DNA of 64,000 nt from Geobacillus stearothermophilus ATCC 12980 (GTDB lineage: Bacteria; Bacillota; Bacilli; Bacillales; Anoxybacillaceae). The translations under genes were made by a program, and so were the position numbers. Numbering within the stretch: the stretch's first letter is position 1; every line of letters starts with the position of its first letter. The DNA is taken from the NCBI RefSeq assembly GCF_030369615.1, contig NZ_CP128494.1, positions 2,003,501 to 2,067,500 of the forward strand. The letters are read 5' to 3'. Shown in pieces: positions 1 to 9,623 of this stretch. The notes beneath the pieces are model-generated. The model was not told the DNA's origin. It ran no database searches and saw only the letters and a list, made by a program, of their open reading frames with translations.

Positions 1-51
1 TAACTACTTTTCTCCATCATCGGTTGTTCCGTATGAGAAAGATGTAATTTT

Positions 52-81
52 ATATTACGGACAATCTCGCCCGTTTGTCAA
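52..81 (-). promoter_or_regulatory. Candidate sigma-A promoter firing leftward out of the window
   Basis: On the minus strand a perfect -35 box TTGACA (76–81) is followed after 18 bp by TAATAT (52–57). It lies downstream of the ahpF terminator, so it could drive the next gene to the left, outside the window. By Bacillus synteny that could be hisS, but this cannot be seen here. Confidence 0.45.
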
Positions 82-160
82 GTTGTCCTAGCAGCTGTGA
101 TCCATGGTTGTTCGCAAAGAGAAAAACCTTGATGTCTCATCGCATTTTTCTCCTTGTTGT

Positions 161-230
161 AAAAAAAGAGAGCCGATTCATTGAACCGCCCCTCCATGGG
201 ATCGAAGAGGCGGTCCACCTTCGGCTCTCT
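161..230 (-). terminator. Intrinsic terminator of ahpC-ahpF
   Basis: Read on the minus strand, AGAGAGCCGA just after the ahpF stop pairs with TCGGCTCTCT about 50 nt later, with a smaller GC-rich arm inside, followed directly by a run of seven T. It ends the ahp operon. Confidence 0.85.
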
Positions 231-1760
231 TTAATGGCGAATCAAGTAATCAAACGCGCTTAACGCCGCGGTTGCACCCGAGCCCATCGAGATAATGATT
301 TGCTTATAGGCGCTGTCCGTGCAGTCGCCCGCGGCAAAGACGCCTTCAATGTTCGTCGCGCCGCGTTTATCGACGATAATTTCACCGAAGCGATTCCGTT
401 CCACCGTTTCTCCCAACCATTCGGTGTTCGGAACAAGGCCGATTTGCACGAACACGCCTTGCAATTCGATATGATGTTCTTCTCCTGTTTCCCGGTCAAT
501 GTACGTCAAGCCGTTGACTTTGTCCGTGCCGGTGATTTCCGTCGTTTGCGCGTTTTTTATCACCGTTACGTTCGGCAGGCTGTACAACCGGTTTTGCAAC
601 ACAGCATCCGCCTTGAGTTCAGGGGCGAACTCCAGCAGCGTCACATGGCTGGCGATGCCAGCGAGGTCAATCGCCGCTTCGACTCCAGAGTTCCCGCCGC
701 CGATGACCGCCACGTGCTTCCCTTCGAACAGCGGGCCGTCGCAGTGCGGGCAATAGGCGACCCCTTTGTTTTTGAACTCTTCCTCGCCCGGCACGCCAAG
801 GTTGCGCCAACGGGCGCCCGTTGCGATGACAACGGTTTTGCTTTTCAACACAGCGCCGTTTTCCAGCTCGACTTCAATCAAGTCTTTTTTCTCGAGCCGT
901 TTTGCCCGCTGCGAGCTCATGATGTCGACGTTGTATTGCTTTACATGTTCTTCAATGCTGGCCGCAAGCTTCGGTCCTTCCGTATATTTGACGCTGATAA
1001 AGTTTTCAATGCCGAGCGTATCTAAAATTTGTCCGCCGAAGCGCTCCGCGACAATGCCAGTGCGAATGCCTTTGCGCGCTGCGTAAATGGCTGCTGTCGC
1101 ACCTGCAGGGCCGCCGCCGATCACCAGCACATCAAACGGCTCTTTGTTGGCGAAGGAAGAAGCGTCCGGAGCACTCCCTAATTTGGCGAGGATATCTTCA
1201 AGCGACATGCGGCCGCTCGCGAACAGTTTGCCGTTTAAAAACACCGTCGGTACGGCCATAATCCCTTTTTGCTCCGCTTCTTCTTTAAACGCCGCCCCGT
1301 CGATCATCGTATGCGAAATATCTGGGTTCAACACGCTCATAATGTTGAGCGCTTGCACGACGTCCGGGCAGTTGTGGCAGGTCAGGCTGACGTACGTTTC
1401 AAAATGATGTTTGCCTCTGATTTGTTGAATGCGGTCCACGACGTCTTGGCTGACTTTCGGCGGCCGCCCGCTCACTTGAAGCAGCGCCAAAATGAGGGAC
1501 GTAAATTCATGGCCGAGCGGCACGCCGGCGAAGGTGATGCCGGTGTTTTCGCCGACCCGGTTGACGCTGAAGCTTGGCGTTCGTTCCAGCTTCGCTTTTT
1601 CCACTTTGATTTTCGGCGACATCGCCGTTAATTCATCGATTAAAGCAAGCATATCGCGGGAAACGTTGTCGTCTCCCGCGCTTACCGTCAAGACAATATC
1701 ATTTTCAAGCAATTGCAAATACTGAGCTAGTTGCGCCTTGATGTCAGCATCCAACAGCAT
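231..1760 (-). CDS. ahpF: Alkyl hydroperoxide reductase subunit F (NADH-dependent disulfide reductase)
   Basis: A 509-residue cytoplasmic flavoprotein that passes electrons from NADH through FAD and two CxxC centres to AhpC. The N-terminal tandem thioredoxin-like domain carries CHNC at about residue 129. The FAD-binding motif [10 protein letters not shown] follows near residue 214, the thioredoxin-reductase-type CPHC near 337, and the NAD-binding [10 protein letters not shown] near 353. Length is normal for AhpF (about 510). The start [11 protein letters not shown] matches the family N-terminus and is preceded by a G-rich Shine-Dalgarno. It lies 13 nt after ahpC in a two-gene operon and is expected to share its PerR control. 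Confidence 0.97.
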   Translation of the reverse strand: MLLDADIKAQLAQYLQLLENDIVLTVSAGDDNVSRDMLALIDELTAMSPKIKVEKAKLERTPSFSVNRVGENTGITFAGVPLGHEFTSLILALLQVSGRPPKVSQDVVDRIQQIRGKHHFETYVSLTCHNCPDVVQALNIMSVLNPDISHTMIDGAAFKEEAEQKGIMAVPTVFLNGKLFASGRMSLEDILAKLGSAPDASSFANKEPFDVLVIGGGPAGATAAIYAARKGIRTGIVAERFGGQILDTLGIENFISVKYTEGPKLAASIEEHVKQYNVDIMSSQRAKRLEKKDLIEVELENGAVLKSKTVVIATGARWRNLGVPGEEEFKNKGVAYCPHCDGPLFEGKHVAVIGGGNSGVEAAIDLAGIASHVTLLEFAPELKADAVLQNRLYSLPNVTVIKNAQTTEITGTDKVNGLTYIDRETGEEHHIELQGVFVQIGLVPNTEWLGETVERNRFGEIIVDKRGATNIEGVFAAGDCTDSAYKQIIISMGSGATAALSAFDYLIRH

Positions 1761-1773
1761 CTCCTAAGCCCCC

Positions 1774-2337
1774 TTAAATTTTGCCGACGAGATCTAGGTT
1801 TGGCTTCAGTGTTTCCGCTCCTTCTTTCCATTTCGCCGGGCAGACTTCACCCGGATGGTTGCGCACGTATTGGGCCGCTTTAATTTTATCAATCAGCGTG
1901 CTGGCGTTGCGGCCGATGCCGTCCGCATTGATTTCCACCGCTTGAATGACGCCGTCTGGATCAATGATGAACGTGCCGCGCTGCGCCAATCCTTGTTCTT
2001 CATCGAGCACATCAAACATGCGCGACAGTTGATGCGAAGGATCGCCGATCATCACGTATTCGATTTTGCTGATGGCTGGCGATGTATCGTGCCATGCTTT
2101 ATGAGTAAAGTGAGTGTCGGTCGAAACCGAGTACACTTCTACGCCAAGTTCTTTGAACGTCGCGTAGTGGTCTTGCAAATCTTCGAGCTCCGTCGGGCAG
2201 ACGAACGTAAAGTCCGCTGGATAGAAGCAAACGATGCTCCATTTTCCCATGAAGTCTTGCTCTGTCACTTCGATGAATTCGCCGTTGTGATACGCTTGGG
2301 CACGGAATGGTTGCACTTTTTTCCCTACGAGTGACAT
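1774..2337 (-). CDS. ahpC: Alkyl hydroperoxide reductase subunit C (2-Cys peroxiredoxin)
   Basis: A 187-residue typical 2-Cys peroxiredoxin that reduces H2O2, organic hydroperoxides and peroxynitrite and is recycled by AhpF. The peroxidatic cysteine lies in [10 protein letters not shown] (Cys47) and the resolving cysteine in GEVCPAKW near residue 168. Both are conserved, and the C-terminal tail typical of AhpC is present. The ATG follows an AGGAGGT site. A PerR-type box and a strong sigma-A promoter lie directly upstream. In B. subtilis ahpCF is not in this chromosomal neighbourhood, so its position beside the yrzK/dtd cluster is a local rearrangement (inference from synteny). Confidence 0.97.
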   Translation of the reverse strand: MSLVGKKVQPFRAQAYHNGEFIEVTEQDFMGKWSIVCFYPADFTFVCPTELEDLQDHYATFKELGVEVYSVSTDTHFTHKAWHDTSPAISKIEYVMIGDPSHQLSRMFDVLDEEQGLAQRGTFIIDPDGVIQAVEINADGIGRNASTLIDKIKAAQYVRNHPGEVCPAKWKEGAETLKPNLDLVGKI

Positions 2338-2362
2338 TCTTCATCTACCTCCTGTGACTATT

Positions 2363-2377
2363 TTATAATAATTTTAA
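2363..2377 (-). promoter_or_regulatory. PerR-box operator upstream of ahpC
   Basis: TTATAATAATTTTAA matches the PerR consensus TTATAATnATTATAA at all but one position. It lies just downstream of the predicted -10 box, around the expected transcription start, so metal-bound PerR would block ahpC transcription until peroxide oxidises it. The motif is read directly; PerR binding is inferred from the family consensus. Confidence 0.85.
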
Positions 2378-2387
2378 ACCAATACTT

Positions 2388-2416
2388 ATTATCATATAGG
2401 GGCACGTGTTTGTCAA
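2388..2416 (-). promoter_or_regulatory. Sigma-A promoter of ahpC-ahpF
   Basis: Minus strand: perfect TTGACA (2411–2416), 17-bp spacer, GATAAT (2388–2393, 5/6 to consensus). The predicted start site falls at the edge of the PerR box. Confidence 0.8.
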
Positions 2417-2567
2417 TACATATGCAATAGATTTTTTCCTCTACCGATCCGGATCAGTGTTGAGCGGATACGCAGCGCTCATTCGCAGCTGTTTCGTCTG
2501 AACGGCCACACCGCCTCGGCCCACGAAACATCCACACGCCGCGTGCGCTCCTTCCAACTCGCCATGT

Positions 2568-2741
2568 TTACGGACGGGGCTGCTGTTTTTTCAACATTTG
2601 TACGTCTTTCGGCGCCACACCGAATTCGGATGCCAACTCAAACGCTCTATATTGGGCCTCGAGCCGCACCCATTCGTGAAAGTCGGCGGACAACACATCG
2701 TCCGCCCGATGCGCCTGCTCGCCTCTTTTGGTTTGCCGCAT
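2568..2741 (-). CDS. Small YrzK-like conserved protein (57 aa)
   Basis: A 57-codon ORF reads from ATG at 2741 to TAA at 2568, with a strong AGGAGGAG site 5–6 nt upstream. The product starts MRQTKRGEQAHRADDVLSAD and contains FHEWVRLEAQ and a segment resembling a helix-turn-helix (ELASEFGVAPKDVQMLKK). It is polar, with no signal or membrane segment. B. subtilis has a small gene, yrzK, in this interval between dtd and hisS, and I take this as its counterpart from position and size. The HTH-like stretch suggests possible DNA or RNA-polymerase interaction, but no function is established. The B. subtilis amidase gene found between dtd and yrzK is absent here. Confidence 0.75.
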   Translation of the reverse strand: MRQTKRGEQAHRADDVLSADFHEWVRLEAQYRAFELASEFGVAPKDVQMLKKQQPRP

Positions 2742-2801
2742 CGCACTCCTCCTTTCTTATTGCCACACTTGTTTTCATCTTTCCCATTTTTCGCCGAAAA
2801 T

Positions 2802-2840
2802 AAAAAAGAAACCGGGAAACTTCATCGGTTTCCCGGTTTC
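2802..2840 (-). terminator. Intrinsic terminator of relA-dtd
   Basis: GAAACCGGGAAAC (2828–2840, minus-strand left arm) and GTTTCCCGGTTTC form a 13-bp perfect stem with a 7-nt loop, followed by six T on the minus strand. The left arm includes the last codons of dtd. Confidence 0.9.
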
Positions 2841-3280
2841 TCGCTGCTGTCGATGATCAAGGTGACCGGCCCGTCGTTTGTGAGCGATACGTCCATCATC
2901 GCACCGAATACGCCGGTTTCTACATGAACGCCTCTTTCGCGCAAAGCGGCGTTGAACGCTTCATACAGCGGCAAGGCATGGTCGGGCTTTGCCGCCGCCA
3001 TAAAGTTCGGGCGCCGGCCTTTTCGGCAGTCACCGTAAAGGGTGAACTGCGACACCGACAGCACCGCCCCGCCGACGTCAAGCAAGGAGCGGTTCATTTT
3101 TCCGTTTTCATCTTCAAAAATACGCAAATGAGCGATTTTCTCAGCCAAATAGGCAGCATCGTCCTCCGTGTCCTCGTGTGTAACGCCAAGAAGGACGACA
3201 AGCCCGGCATCAATCGCTCCGACCGTCTCGCCGTCGACGGTGACTTTGGCCTCTTTCGCCCGCTGGATGACCGCTCTCAC
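2822..3280 (-). CDS. dtd: D-aminoacyl-tRNA deacylase
   Basis: A 152-residue DTD-fold editing enzyme that hydrolyses D-aminoacyl-tRNA (and Gly-tRNA(Ala)) so that D-amino acids are not incorporated. Diagnostic motifs are the N-terminal [27 protein letters not shown] (Ser-Gln-Phe active-site strand) and the cis Gly-Pro motif region near TNDGPVTL. Length is close to the usual 145–150. It begins with GTG after a GGAGG site and sits 23 nt after relA, the same order as in Bacillus. Confidence 0.95.
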   Translation of the reverse strand: MRAVIQRAKEAKVTVDGETVGAIDAGLVVLLGVTHEDTEDDAAYLAEKIAHLRIFEDENGKMNRSLLDVGGAVLSVSQFTLYGDCRKGRRPNFMAAAKPDHALPLYEAFNAALRERGVHVETGVFGAMMDVSLTNDGPVTLIIDSSEKPGNR

Positions 3281-3303
3281 TCGCCTTCCTCCTTTCGCCG
3301 CCC

Positions 3304-5502
3304 TTAGTTGTTCATCAAACGCTGGACGGAATAAATGTCGGGAATTTGCTTGATTCGATCGACCACTTTTTGCAAGTGGCTCAAATTATGAATGGCGATC
3401 GTCATATGGATCGTCGCGATTTTATGGCGATAATCGGAGCGTCCCGAGACGGCGGAAATGTCTGTTCGCGTTTCATTGACCGCCTGCAGCACCTCATTCA
3501 GCAAACCGCGGCGGTCAAATCCGGTGATCTCAATGTCCACGTTATATTCGCACTTTCCGTTTGCCCCGCTTTCCCATTCTACGGCAATCAACCGATCGGC
3601 CGCTTCTTCGGTCTTGACGTTCGGGCAATCGGCGCGGTGGACGGAAATGCCGCGGCCGCGGGTAATAAAGCCGATGATTTCATCCCCCGGCACCGGGTTG
3701 CAGCAGCGCGACAGACGGATGAGCAAGTTGTCCATTCCTTGGACGCGGATGCCGCAGTCGCGTTTTTTTCCAGCCGGCAGCTTGGCTTCGAAGACCGCTT
3801 CGGCCAGTTTGCGCTGCTGTTCCTCGAGATCGCGCTGCTTCCGCCATTTTTCCGTCAACCGATGAGCGATTTGCGCCGCTGTGATGCCATGATAGCCGAC
3901 TGCCGCATACATATCGTCTTCATTCGAAAAATTAAATTTTTCCGCAACGCGCTTGACGTTGTCCGCCGTCATCACTTCTTTCGGTTCAAAACCGAGGCTG
4001 CGCACTTCTTTTTCGACCATTTCTTTTCCTTTTTCGATATTTTCTTCACGCCGCTGTTTTTTGAAAAACTGGCGGATTTTGTTGCGCGCCTGCGACGTCT
4101 TGGCGAGCTTCAGCCAGTCCTGGCTTGGACCGTACGAATGTTTCGACGTCAAAATTTCCACGATGTCGCCCGTCTGAAGCTTATAGTCAAGCGGCACCAT
4201 TTTGCCGTTCACTTTGGCGCCGATCGTTTTATTGCCGATTTCCGAATGGATGCGATAGGCGAAATCGATCGGCACCGACCCGGCTGGCAGCTCGATGACG
4301 TCGCCCTTTGGCGTGAAAACGAACACCATATCGGAAAACAAGTCCATCTTGAGCGATTCCATGAACTCTTCGGCATTGCTCGCGTCGTTTTGCCACTCCA
4401 AAATTTCCCGAAACCAAGACAGCTTTTCTTCAAATGAATTAGGTTTGATCGTCTTTCCTTCTTTGTACGCCCAATGGGCGGCAATTCCGAACTCGGCGAT
4501 TTGATGCATTTCGAATGTGCGGATTTGCACCTCGAGCGGCTCACCCTTGGGGCCGATCACCGTCGTGTGGAGCGACTGGTACATGTTCGGCTTCGGCATG
4601 GCGATGTAGTCTTTGAAGCGCCCTGGCATCGGCTTCCAGCATGTATGGATGATGCCGAGCACCGCGTAGCAGTCTTTAATGCTGTTGACAATGATGCGGA
4701 CGGCAAGCAAATCGTAAATTTCATTAAACTGTTTGTTTTGCATTACCATTTTTCGGTAAATGCTGTAAATATGTTTCGGACGCCCGGAAATTTCGCAAGG
4801 AATATGCACTTCGTTGAGCCGTTCGCGCACTTCTTGAATGACTTCCTCCAAATATTGCTCGCGCTCAGCCCGCTTTTTCTTCATTAAATTGACGATGCGG
4901 TAATATTGCTGCGGGTTTAAATAGCGAAGCGCCGTATCCTCAAGCTCCCATTTGATTTTCGAAATGCCGAGCCGATGCGCGAGCGGAGCGAAAATTTCGA
5001 GCGTCTCATTGGCAATGCGCCGCTGTTTTTCGGCCGGCAAATGTTTCAATGTCCGCATATTGTGCAGCCGGTCGGCGAGCTTGATCAAAATGACCCGGAT
5101 ATCTTGCGCCATGGCCAAAAACATTTTCCGGTGGTTTTCCGCCTGCTGTTCTTCCTGCGATTTATATTTAATTTTCCCAAGCTTCGTCACCCCGTCGACA
5201 AGCATCGCCACTTTCGCGCCGAACTCGCGCTCAAGGTCTTCTTTTGTCGCCTCAGTGTCTTCGATGACATCATGCAAAAACCCGGCGGCGATCGTTGTCG
5301 CGTCCATCTTTAAGTCCACCAAAATGCCCGCGACTTGAATCGGGTGGATGATGTATGGTTCGCCCGATTTCCGAAATTGGTCGCGGTGGGCGTGCTTGGC
5401 AAACTCATACGCCTTTTTCAAAAAGGCGACATCCTGCTCCGACAAATAGCAGCTCGCTCGTTCAAACACTTGCTCCGCTGTCAGCACTTGTTCATTGGCC
5501 AT
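3304..5502 (-). CDS. relA: Bifunctional (p)ppGpp synthetase/hydrolase Rel
   Basis: A 732-residue long-form RSH protein of the stringent response. It has the HD hydrolase domain (HDVIED with His77-Asp78), the synthetase domain ending in [22 protein letters not shown], a TGS domain ([15 protein letters not shown]), a zinc-finger-like region with [14 protein letters not shown], and a C-terminal ACT domain. Both catalytic centres look intact, so it should make and degrade (p)ppGpp, sensing uncharged tRNA on ribosomes. Start ATG follows AAAAAGGTGA. It is flanked by apt upstream and dtd downstream, as in Bacillus. Confidence 0.97.
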   Translation of the reverse strand: MANEQVLTAEQVFERASCYLSEQDVAFLKKAYEFAKHAHRDQFRKSGEPYIIHPIQVAGILVDLKMDATTIAAGFLHDVIEDTEATKEDLEREFGAKVAMLVDGVTKLGKIKYKSQEEQQAENHRKMFLAMAQDIRVILIKLADRLHNMRTLKHLPAEKQRRIANETLEIFAPLAHRLGISKIKWELEDTALRYLNPQQYYRIVNLMKKKRAEREQYLEEVIQEVRERLNEVHIPCEISGRPKHIYSIYRKMVMQNKQFNEIYDLLAVRIIVNSIKDCYAVLGIIHTCWKPMPGRFKDYIAMPKPNMYQSLHTTVIGPKGEPLEVQIRTFEMHQIAEFGIAAHWAYKEGKTIKPNSFEEKLSWFREILEWQNDASNAEEFMESLKMDLFSDMVFVFTPKGDVIELPAGSVPIDFAYRIHSEIGNKTIGAKVNGKMVPLDYKLQTGDIVEILTSKHSYGPSQDWLKLAKTSQARNKIRQFFKKQRREENIEKGKEMVEKEVRSLGFEPKEVMTADNVKRVAEKFNFSNEDDMYAAVGYHGITAAQIAHRLTEKWRKQRDLEEQQRKLAEAVFEAKLPAGKKRDCGIRVQGMDNLLIRLSRCCNPVPGDEIIGFITRGRGISVHRADCPNVKTEEAADRLIAVEWESGANGKCEYNVDIEITGFDRRGLLNEVLQAVNETRTDISAVSGRSDYRHKIATIHMTIAIHNLSHLQKVVDRIKQIPDIYSVQRLMNN

Positions 5503-5577
5503 AGGGTTGAATCACCTTTTTAATCGATTAAAATTGAAGCTGCAAAGCACAGAGGTCCGTTGCGTTCATACGGTTAA

Positions 5578-5606
5578 TAAGAAAGAGCACTCATGTGTGA
5601 GTGCCC
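5578..5606 (-). terminator. Hairpin between apt and relA
   Basis: GCACTCA (5587–5593) and TGAGTGC (5598–5604) form a 7-bp stem with a 4-nt loop. The minus strand continues with a weak T-rich tract, while the plus strand has a better T run. It probably causes partial termination between apt and relA. Confidence 0.55.
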
Positions 5607-5650
5607 CTTTTTTCTTTATTGTATCCGAAGATGCGAACAATGTCGACTGT

Positions 5651-6163
5651 TTAAAACTGCATCAGCGTCAAAATGTCGTAGCCTTCCAATTTTTTGCGGC
5701 CGCCAAGCTCGGTGAGCTCAATCAAAAACGCCAATCCGGCCACCACTCCGCCGAGCTGTTCCACCAAATCGATCGTCGCCCGCATCGTCCCACCCGTCGC
5801 GAGCAAATCGTCGGTGATCAACACACGCTGCCCTGGCTTAATGGCATCTTTATGCATCGTCAAGACATCTGTTCCATATTCCAGGCCATACTCCACACGG
5901 ACGACTTCGCGCGGCAGCTTCCCTTCCTTGCGCACCGGCGCAAACCCGACGCCAAGCGCATAGGCGACTGGGCATCCGATGATAAAGCCGCGCGCTTCCG
6001 GACCAACGACGATATCGATTTGTTTTTCGCGCGCATATTGAACAATTTGGTCGATCGCGTATTTGTACGCCAGACCGTTGTCCATCAGCGTTGTAATATC
6101 TTTAAACATGATGCCCGGCTTCGGGAAATCGGGCACAATCGTAATGTATTGTTTTAAGTCCAT
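5651..6163 (-). CDS. apt: Adenine phosphoribosyltransferase
   Basis: A 170-residue type I phosphoribosyltransferase that converts adenine + PRPP to AMP in purine salvage. The PRPP-binding loop [14 protein letters not shown] near residue 118–131 and the family signature [10 protein letters not shown] near residue 58 are intact. Length equals the family norm. Its ATG (6163) lies inside the 3' end of recJ (10-nt overlap) with a GGAGGC site, so translation is probably coupled to recJ. It precedes relA, as in B. subtilis. Confidence 0.97.
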   Translation of the reverse strand: MDLKQYITIVPDFPKPGIMFKDITTLMDNGLAYKYAIDQIVQYAREKQIDIVVGPEARGFIIGCPVAYALGVGFAPVRKEGKLPREVVRVEYGLEYGTDVLTMHKDAIKPGQRVLITDDLLATGGTMRATIDLVEQLGGVVAGLAFLIELTELGGRKKLEGYDILTLMQF

Positions 6164-8520
6164 GATACGTTTGCCTCCTCGTGCGTTTGCGAACGTGTCA
6201 TTTCCGCCAAACAGCGTTTCAATTGCTCGTAAGTGGAATAGACTAACTGATGCTCCGCCTCAAGTTCGTCCCGCCGCCGGCGGTACGTCGGCGATTCGTG
6301 CAAACCGCGCTTCGCCGGCTGATGAACGAGCGAAATGACGCCGTTTTGTTCGCTGATAAAGTCAAGCTCTAAAAACACCTTCGCCATAAAATGAACCGTC
6401 TCTTCCGTCCAACCGCGGGCGCGGGCCAGCTCACCGCCGCGCTTGGCGAGCGGAAACGAACGGTGTTGATGCAAAAAGGCGTAAAACCATTTAAAATGTT
6501 CGCGCGTCGGAAACGTGCGGAAAAATTGCGCCTCGGGCTGGGCGAACACCGCGTAAATGCGCGCCGGCCGCCCGTTGCCAAGAAGCGCCGACAGCAAGGC
6601 CAGCCGCGGCGGCACGTCAAGCAGCACGACATAGCGGTCGTCAATCGATAAGGCGCCCGCCTCTTCTTCGGTCGGCACGCAATAAAGCTCCCCGCGAAAT
6701 GGCGCCACGTCCGGGCGCTGTCCAGTTTCGCAGCGAAAGGAGACGACTAGCCGCTTCTCTTTTGGCAGCCGCTCAAGAAGTGAACGGACGTCGCGGCAGC
6801 CGCGGACGTCAAACAGCTGGCAGTCGCTGACCGCCAGATCACACAACGACAGCTGTGGCTTGGCGAACCCGTTCCATTCGTTCACCGACAGCTCCCCGAC
6901 CGCCGAAATGCGCGCATCCGGAGCGATTTCTTCGCATAACGGCCCGAGGCCGAAGCCGATGGCATCGATCGCGGCCCCGTCTTGGGAAAAGACGGCTTTC
7001 ATATGGGCTCCGTTCGCCCCGACGCGCCGCATGGTTTCAACCGACGCCCCTTCAACGAGAACAAGCGGCCGCGGATTGCCGACGCCAAACGGAGCGAACC
7101 GCTCAAGGCCGCGGGCGGTCGACAGCGTCAACTCAGCAATCGAACAGGAAGCATCGATGAACGTCGGCGGCGTAAAATCGTCCTCAGACAACGTTTCGGC
7201 GGCGATGGCGTTCAGCCGTTGCCGCAATTCTTCGACATCATCAAGCGCCAATGTCATCCCCGCCGCCATCGGGTGGCCGCCAAAGTGCGGCAACAGGTCG
7301 CGGCATTGCGACAGGCTGGCGAATAAGTCAAACCCATGAATGCTGCGGGCTGACCCTTTGGCGATCCCTTTTTCCCGGTCGATTGAAAGCACGACCGCCG
7401 GGCGGTAAAACTGCTCAACAAGCTTAGAAGCGACAATGCCCACCACTCCGGCATTCCATCCTTCGCCTGCCACAACCAAGACGCGATGTTCCTCAGGAGG
7501 AAATTGGCGGCGCACCATGTCCGCCGCTTCTTCAGCGATTTGTGCCACAAGCTGCTGACGTTCGCGGTTTAACTCGTCCATCTCCGCCGCCAGCTGCACC
7601 GCTTCGTTCTCATCGTCCGTCATTAAGAGCGCCACTGCCGGATCGGCGCCTCCGAGGCGCCCCGCCGCGTTCAAGCGCGGAGCGATGACAAATCCGACCG
7701 TCTGTTCGTTGATGGCCGCCGCATCAATGCGGCATTGCCGAAAAAGAGCGCGCAGCCCGATGCGCTCCGTCGCTCGCAACGCTTCAAGCCCGTGTGCAAC
7801 AAAGAGGCGGTTTTCCCCAACAAGCGGAACCAAATCAGCGATCGTGCCGATCGCGACCAAATCAAGCAAATGGCGCGGCACCCGCCCAAGCAAGGCATGG
7901 GCTACCTTAAACGCAACGCCGACGCCGGCTAAATCGCGAAACGGATATGTACTTCCCGGCTGCTTCGGATGGATGATCGCATGCGCCTCCGGCAACACCG
8001 GACCTGGCTCGTGGTGATCTGTTACGATGACATCCATTCCCCACTCGTTGGCGGCCGCAATTTCCTTGACCGCCGCAATCCCATTGTCGACGGTCACAAT
8101 GACGGAAACGCCGCGCTCTTTTGCGGAGCGAAACGCCGCCATGTTCGGCCCGTATCCTTCCGTAAATCGGTTCGGAATGTAGAACTCGACCGACGCCCCC
8201 GCCTCCTTGAGAGCACTCACCATCACCGACGTGCTGCAAACGCCATCGGCATCGTAATCGCCGTATACCAACACGCGTTCACCCGCGTCGATCGCCCGCT
8301 TTAGACGCTGAATCGCGCGCTCCATCCCGTCAAGCAAAAACGGATCATGAAACGATTGCTCAAGCGGATTGAGAAACGACGCCGCCTCCGAGGCCGTCCG
8401 CACCCCGCGGCGGACGAGAAGCCTCGCCAATAAGGGCGTGACGCCGGCTTCCTCAGCCAGCCGCCTCACCGTCTGCTCATCGAGGCGCTCCACCTCCCAA
8501 CGCGTTTTCGCTTTCAACAT
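6154..8520 (-). CDS. recJ: Single-stranded-DNA-specific exonuclease RecJ
   Basis: A 788-residue 5'-3' ssDNA exonuclease of recombination and mismatch/base-excision repair. DHH-family motifs are present: [13 protein letters not shown] (motif I, near residue 80), TVDNG, VTDHHEP (DHH) and [10 protein letters not shown] (DHHA1 RNA/DNA-binding). The C-terminal about 200 residues form the extra domain typical of Firmicute RecJ. I chose ATG at 8520 ([10 protein letters not shown]) over an upstream in-frame GTG at 8529, because GAGGTG lies at the right distance only for the ATG. It overlaps apt by 10 nt. Confidence 0.95.
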   Translation of the reverse strand: MLKAKTRWEVERLDEQTVRRLAEEAGVTPLLARLLVRRGVRTASEAASFLNPLEQSFHDPFLLDGMERAIQRLKRAIDAGERVLVYGDYDADGVCSTSVMVSALKEAGASVEFYIPNRFTEGYGPNMAAFRSAKERGVSVIVTVDNGIAAVKEIAAANEWGMDVIVTDHHEPGPVLPEAHAIIHPKQPGSTYPFRDLAGVGVAFKVAHALLGRVPRHLLDLVAIGTIADLVPLVGENRLFVAHGLEALRATERIGLRALFRQCRIDAAAINEQTVGFVIAPRLNAAGRLGGADPAVALLMTDDENEAVQLAAEMDELNRERQQLVAQIAEEAADMVRRQFPPEEHRVLVVAGEGWNAGVVGIVASKLVEQFYRPAVVLSIDREKGIAKGSARSIHGFDLFASLSQCRDLLPHFGGHPMAAGMTLALDDVEELRQRLNAIAAETLSEDDFTPPTFIDASCSIAELTLSTARGLERFAPFGVGNPRPLVLVEGASVETMRRVGANGAHMKAVFSQDGAAIDAIGFGLGPLCEEIAPDARISAVGELSVNEWNGFAKPQLSLCDLAVSDCQLFDVRGCRDVRSLLERLPKEKRLVVSFRCETGQRPDVAPFRGELYCVPTEEEAGALSIDDRYVVLLDVPPRLALLSALLGNGRPARIYAVFAQPEAQFFRTFPTREHFKWFYAFLHQHRSFPLAKRGGELARARGWTEETVHFMAKVFLELDFISEQNGVISLVHQPAKRGLHESPTYRRRRDELEAEHQLVYSTYEQLKRCLAEMTRSQTHEEANVSWT

Positions 8521-8577
8521 ATCTCCCACCTCAACTCTCCTTATTATACAAAAAGGAGAAAAGGGCAGGCAACGACA

Positions 8578-9486
8578 TTACGGTTTTTTTTCCGGGTTGT
8601 ACGGGTTGATGTGAACCATGACATTGCGGACGCGCGGCAGCGTCAGTAGTTTTTCTTTCACTTTCTTTCCGATCCGGTGCCCCTCTTCGACCGTCAAGCG
8701 CGGATCGACGGCGATTTTCAAATCGACGATGACGTAATGGCCGTGCTCGCGTGCATGCAGCTCATTGATTTGCCGCACATCGGGAATGGACAAGACCGCC
8801 TCGCGCAAATAGCCAGCCTCTTCCTTGTGAAGCACATGGTCGATCGCCGTATGGACCGACTGTCGGCCAAGGTCCCATGCCATTTTCAGAACAAGCAGCG
8901 AGACGAACAATCCGGCGAGCGGGTCGGCATATACAAGCCAGTCAATCTCCCATTTTCCACCGACAATGGCGGCGCCGACGCCGATGAGCGCAGCAAACGA
9001 CGAAAACACATCCGATCGGTGCTCATAGGCGTTGATGATCAGCGCATCGCTGTTTAGCTTTTTCCCGAGCCGGTATTTATAGTGAAACATCGCTTCTTTG
9101 ACAGCAATCGACAACAACAAGATGTAAATGGCGGCCGCCCCGGGCGGCGACAGTGGGGCGAAAAATGACAGAAACGCCGAGCGCCCGATCTCGATCCCAA
9201 CGAGAAATAGAAGAACCGCGACAATAATGGCGGCGATTGATTCCGCTTTCCCATGCCCGTACGGATGATCCTCATCCGGCGGGCGCGCAGCGGCCCGCAG
9301 TCCGACCCAAACGGCGAACGAGCCGGCAACATCGGACGCTGAATGGGCGGCATCAGCGATCAACGCTTGGCTTTGGCTCCACACGCCGACCGCCGCCTTG
9401 ACAGCAGCAAGCGCCATGTTGCCGGCGATGCCGACGACCGCTGCTGTTTTCGCCTGCTTGAATCGCTGTTCGTGTTCCATGGCCAT
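8578..9486 (-). CDS. Cation diffusion facilitator (CDF) metal/H+ antiporter
   Basis: A 302-residue inner-membrane transporter of divalent cations (Zn, Mn, Fe or Co; substrate not predictable here). It has about six membrane segments, the CDF signature in the second helix (IADAAHSASDVAGS, with the His/Asp metal site), a second site HRSDVFSS in helix V, and the cytoplasmic C-terminal dimerisation domain with HAREHGHYVIVDLKIAVD. Start is ATG at 9486 (MAMEHEQRF), or ATG at 9480, after GGTGGGGGAG. The open frame continues upstream into secDF, but that part lacks family similarity. In B. subtilis other genes (yrvC/yrvD) occupy the place between secDF and recJ. Confidence 0.9.
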   Translation of the reverse strand: MAMEHEQRFKQAKTAAVVGIAGNMALAAVKAAVGVWSQSQALIADAAHSASDVAGSFAVWVGLRAAARPPDEDHPYGHGKAESIAAIIVAVLLFLVGIEIGRSAFLSFFAPLSPPGAAAIYILLLSIAVKEAMFHYKYRLGKKLNSDALIINAYEHRSDVFSSFAALIGVGAAIVGGKWEIDWLVYADPLAGLFVSLLVLKMAWDLGRQSVHTAIDHVLHKEEAGYLREAVLSIPDVRQINELHAREHGHYVIVDLKIAVDPRLTVEEGHRIGKKVKEKLLTLPRVRNVMVHINPYNPEKKP

Positions 9487-9579
9487 CTCCCCCACCTTTG
9501 CATTCAGCAACCTCACACGCTGCCTATGTTGCATCTGACGGTTAGTGTATCCATTTTCCGCCCCGAGCATTGCCCCGAA

Positions 9580-9619
9580 CAAAAAAGGCGCCGGAAAAGC
9601 ACATTCACTTTTCCGGCGC
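9580..9619 (-). terminator. Intrinsic terminator of secDF
   Basis: GCGCCGGAAAAG and CTTTTCCGGCGC form a 12-bp perfect stem with an 8-nt loop, followed by CTTTTTTG on the minus strand, immediately after the secDF stop. Confidence 0.92.
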
Positions 9620-9623
9620 GCTG

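Noticed and set aside
300-1025. 241-codon plus-strand ORF opposite ahpF
   Set aside because: Antisense shadow of a well-conserved gene; composition (His/Arg/Phe/Val-rich) and lack of a ribosome site are typical of GC-skewed shadows.
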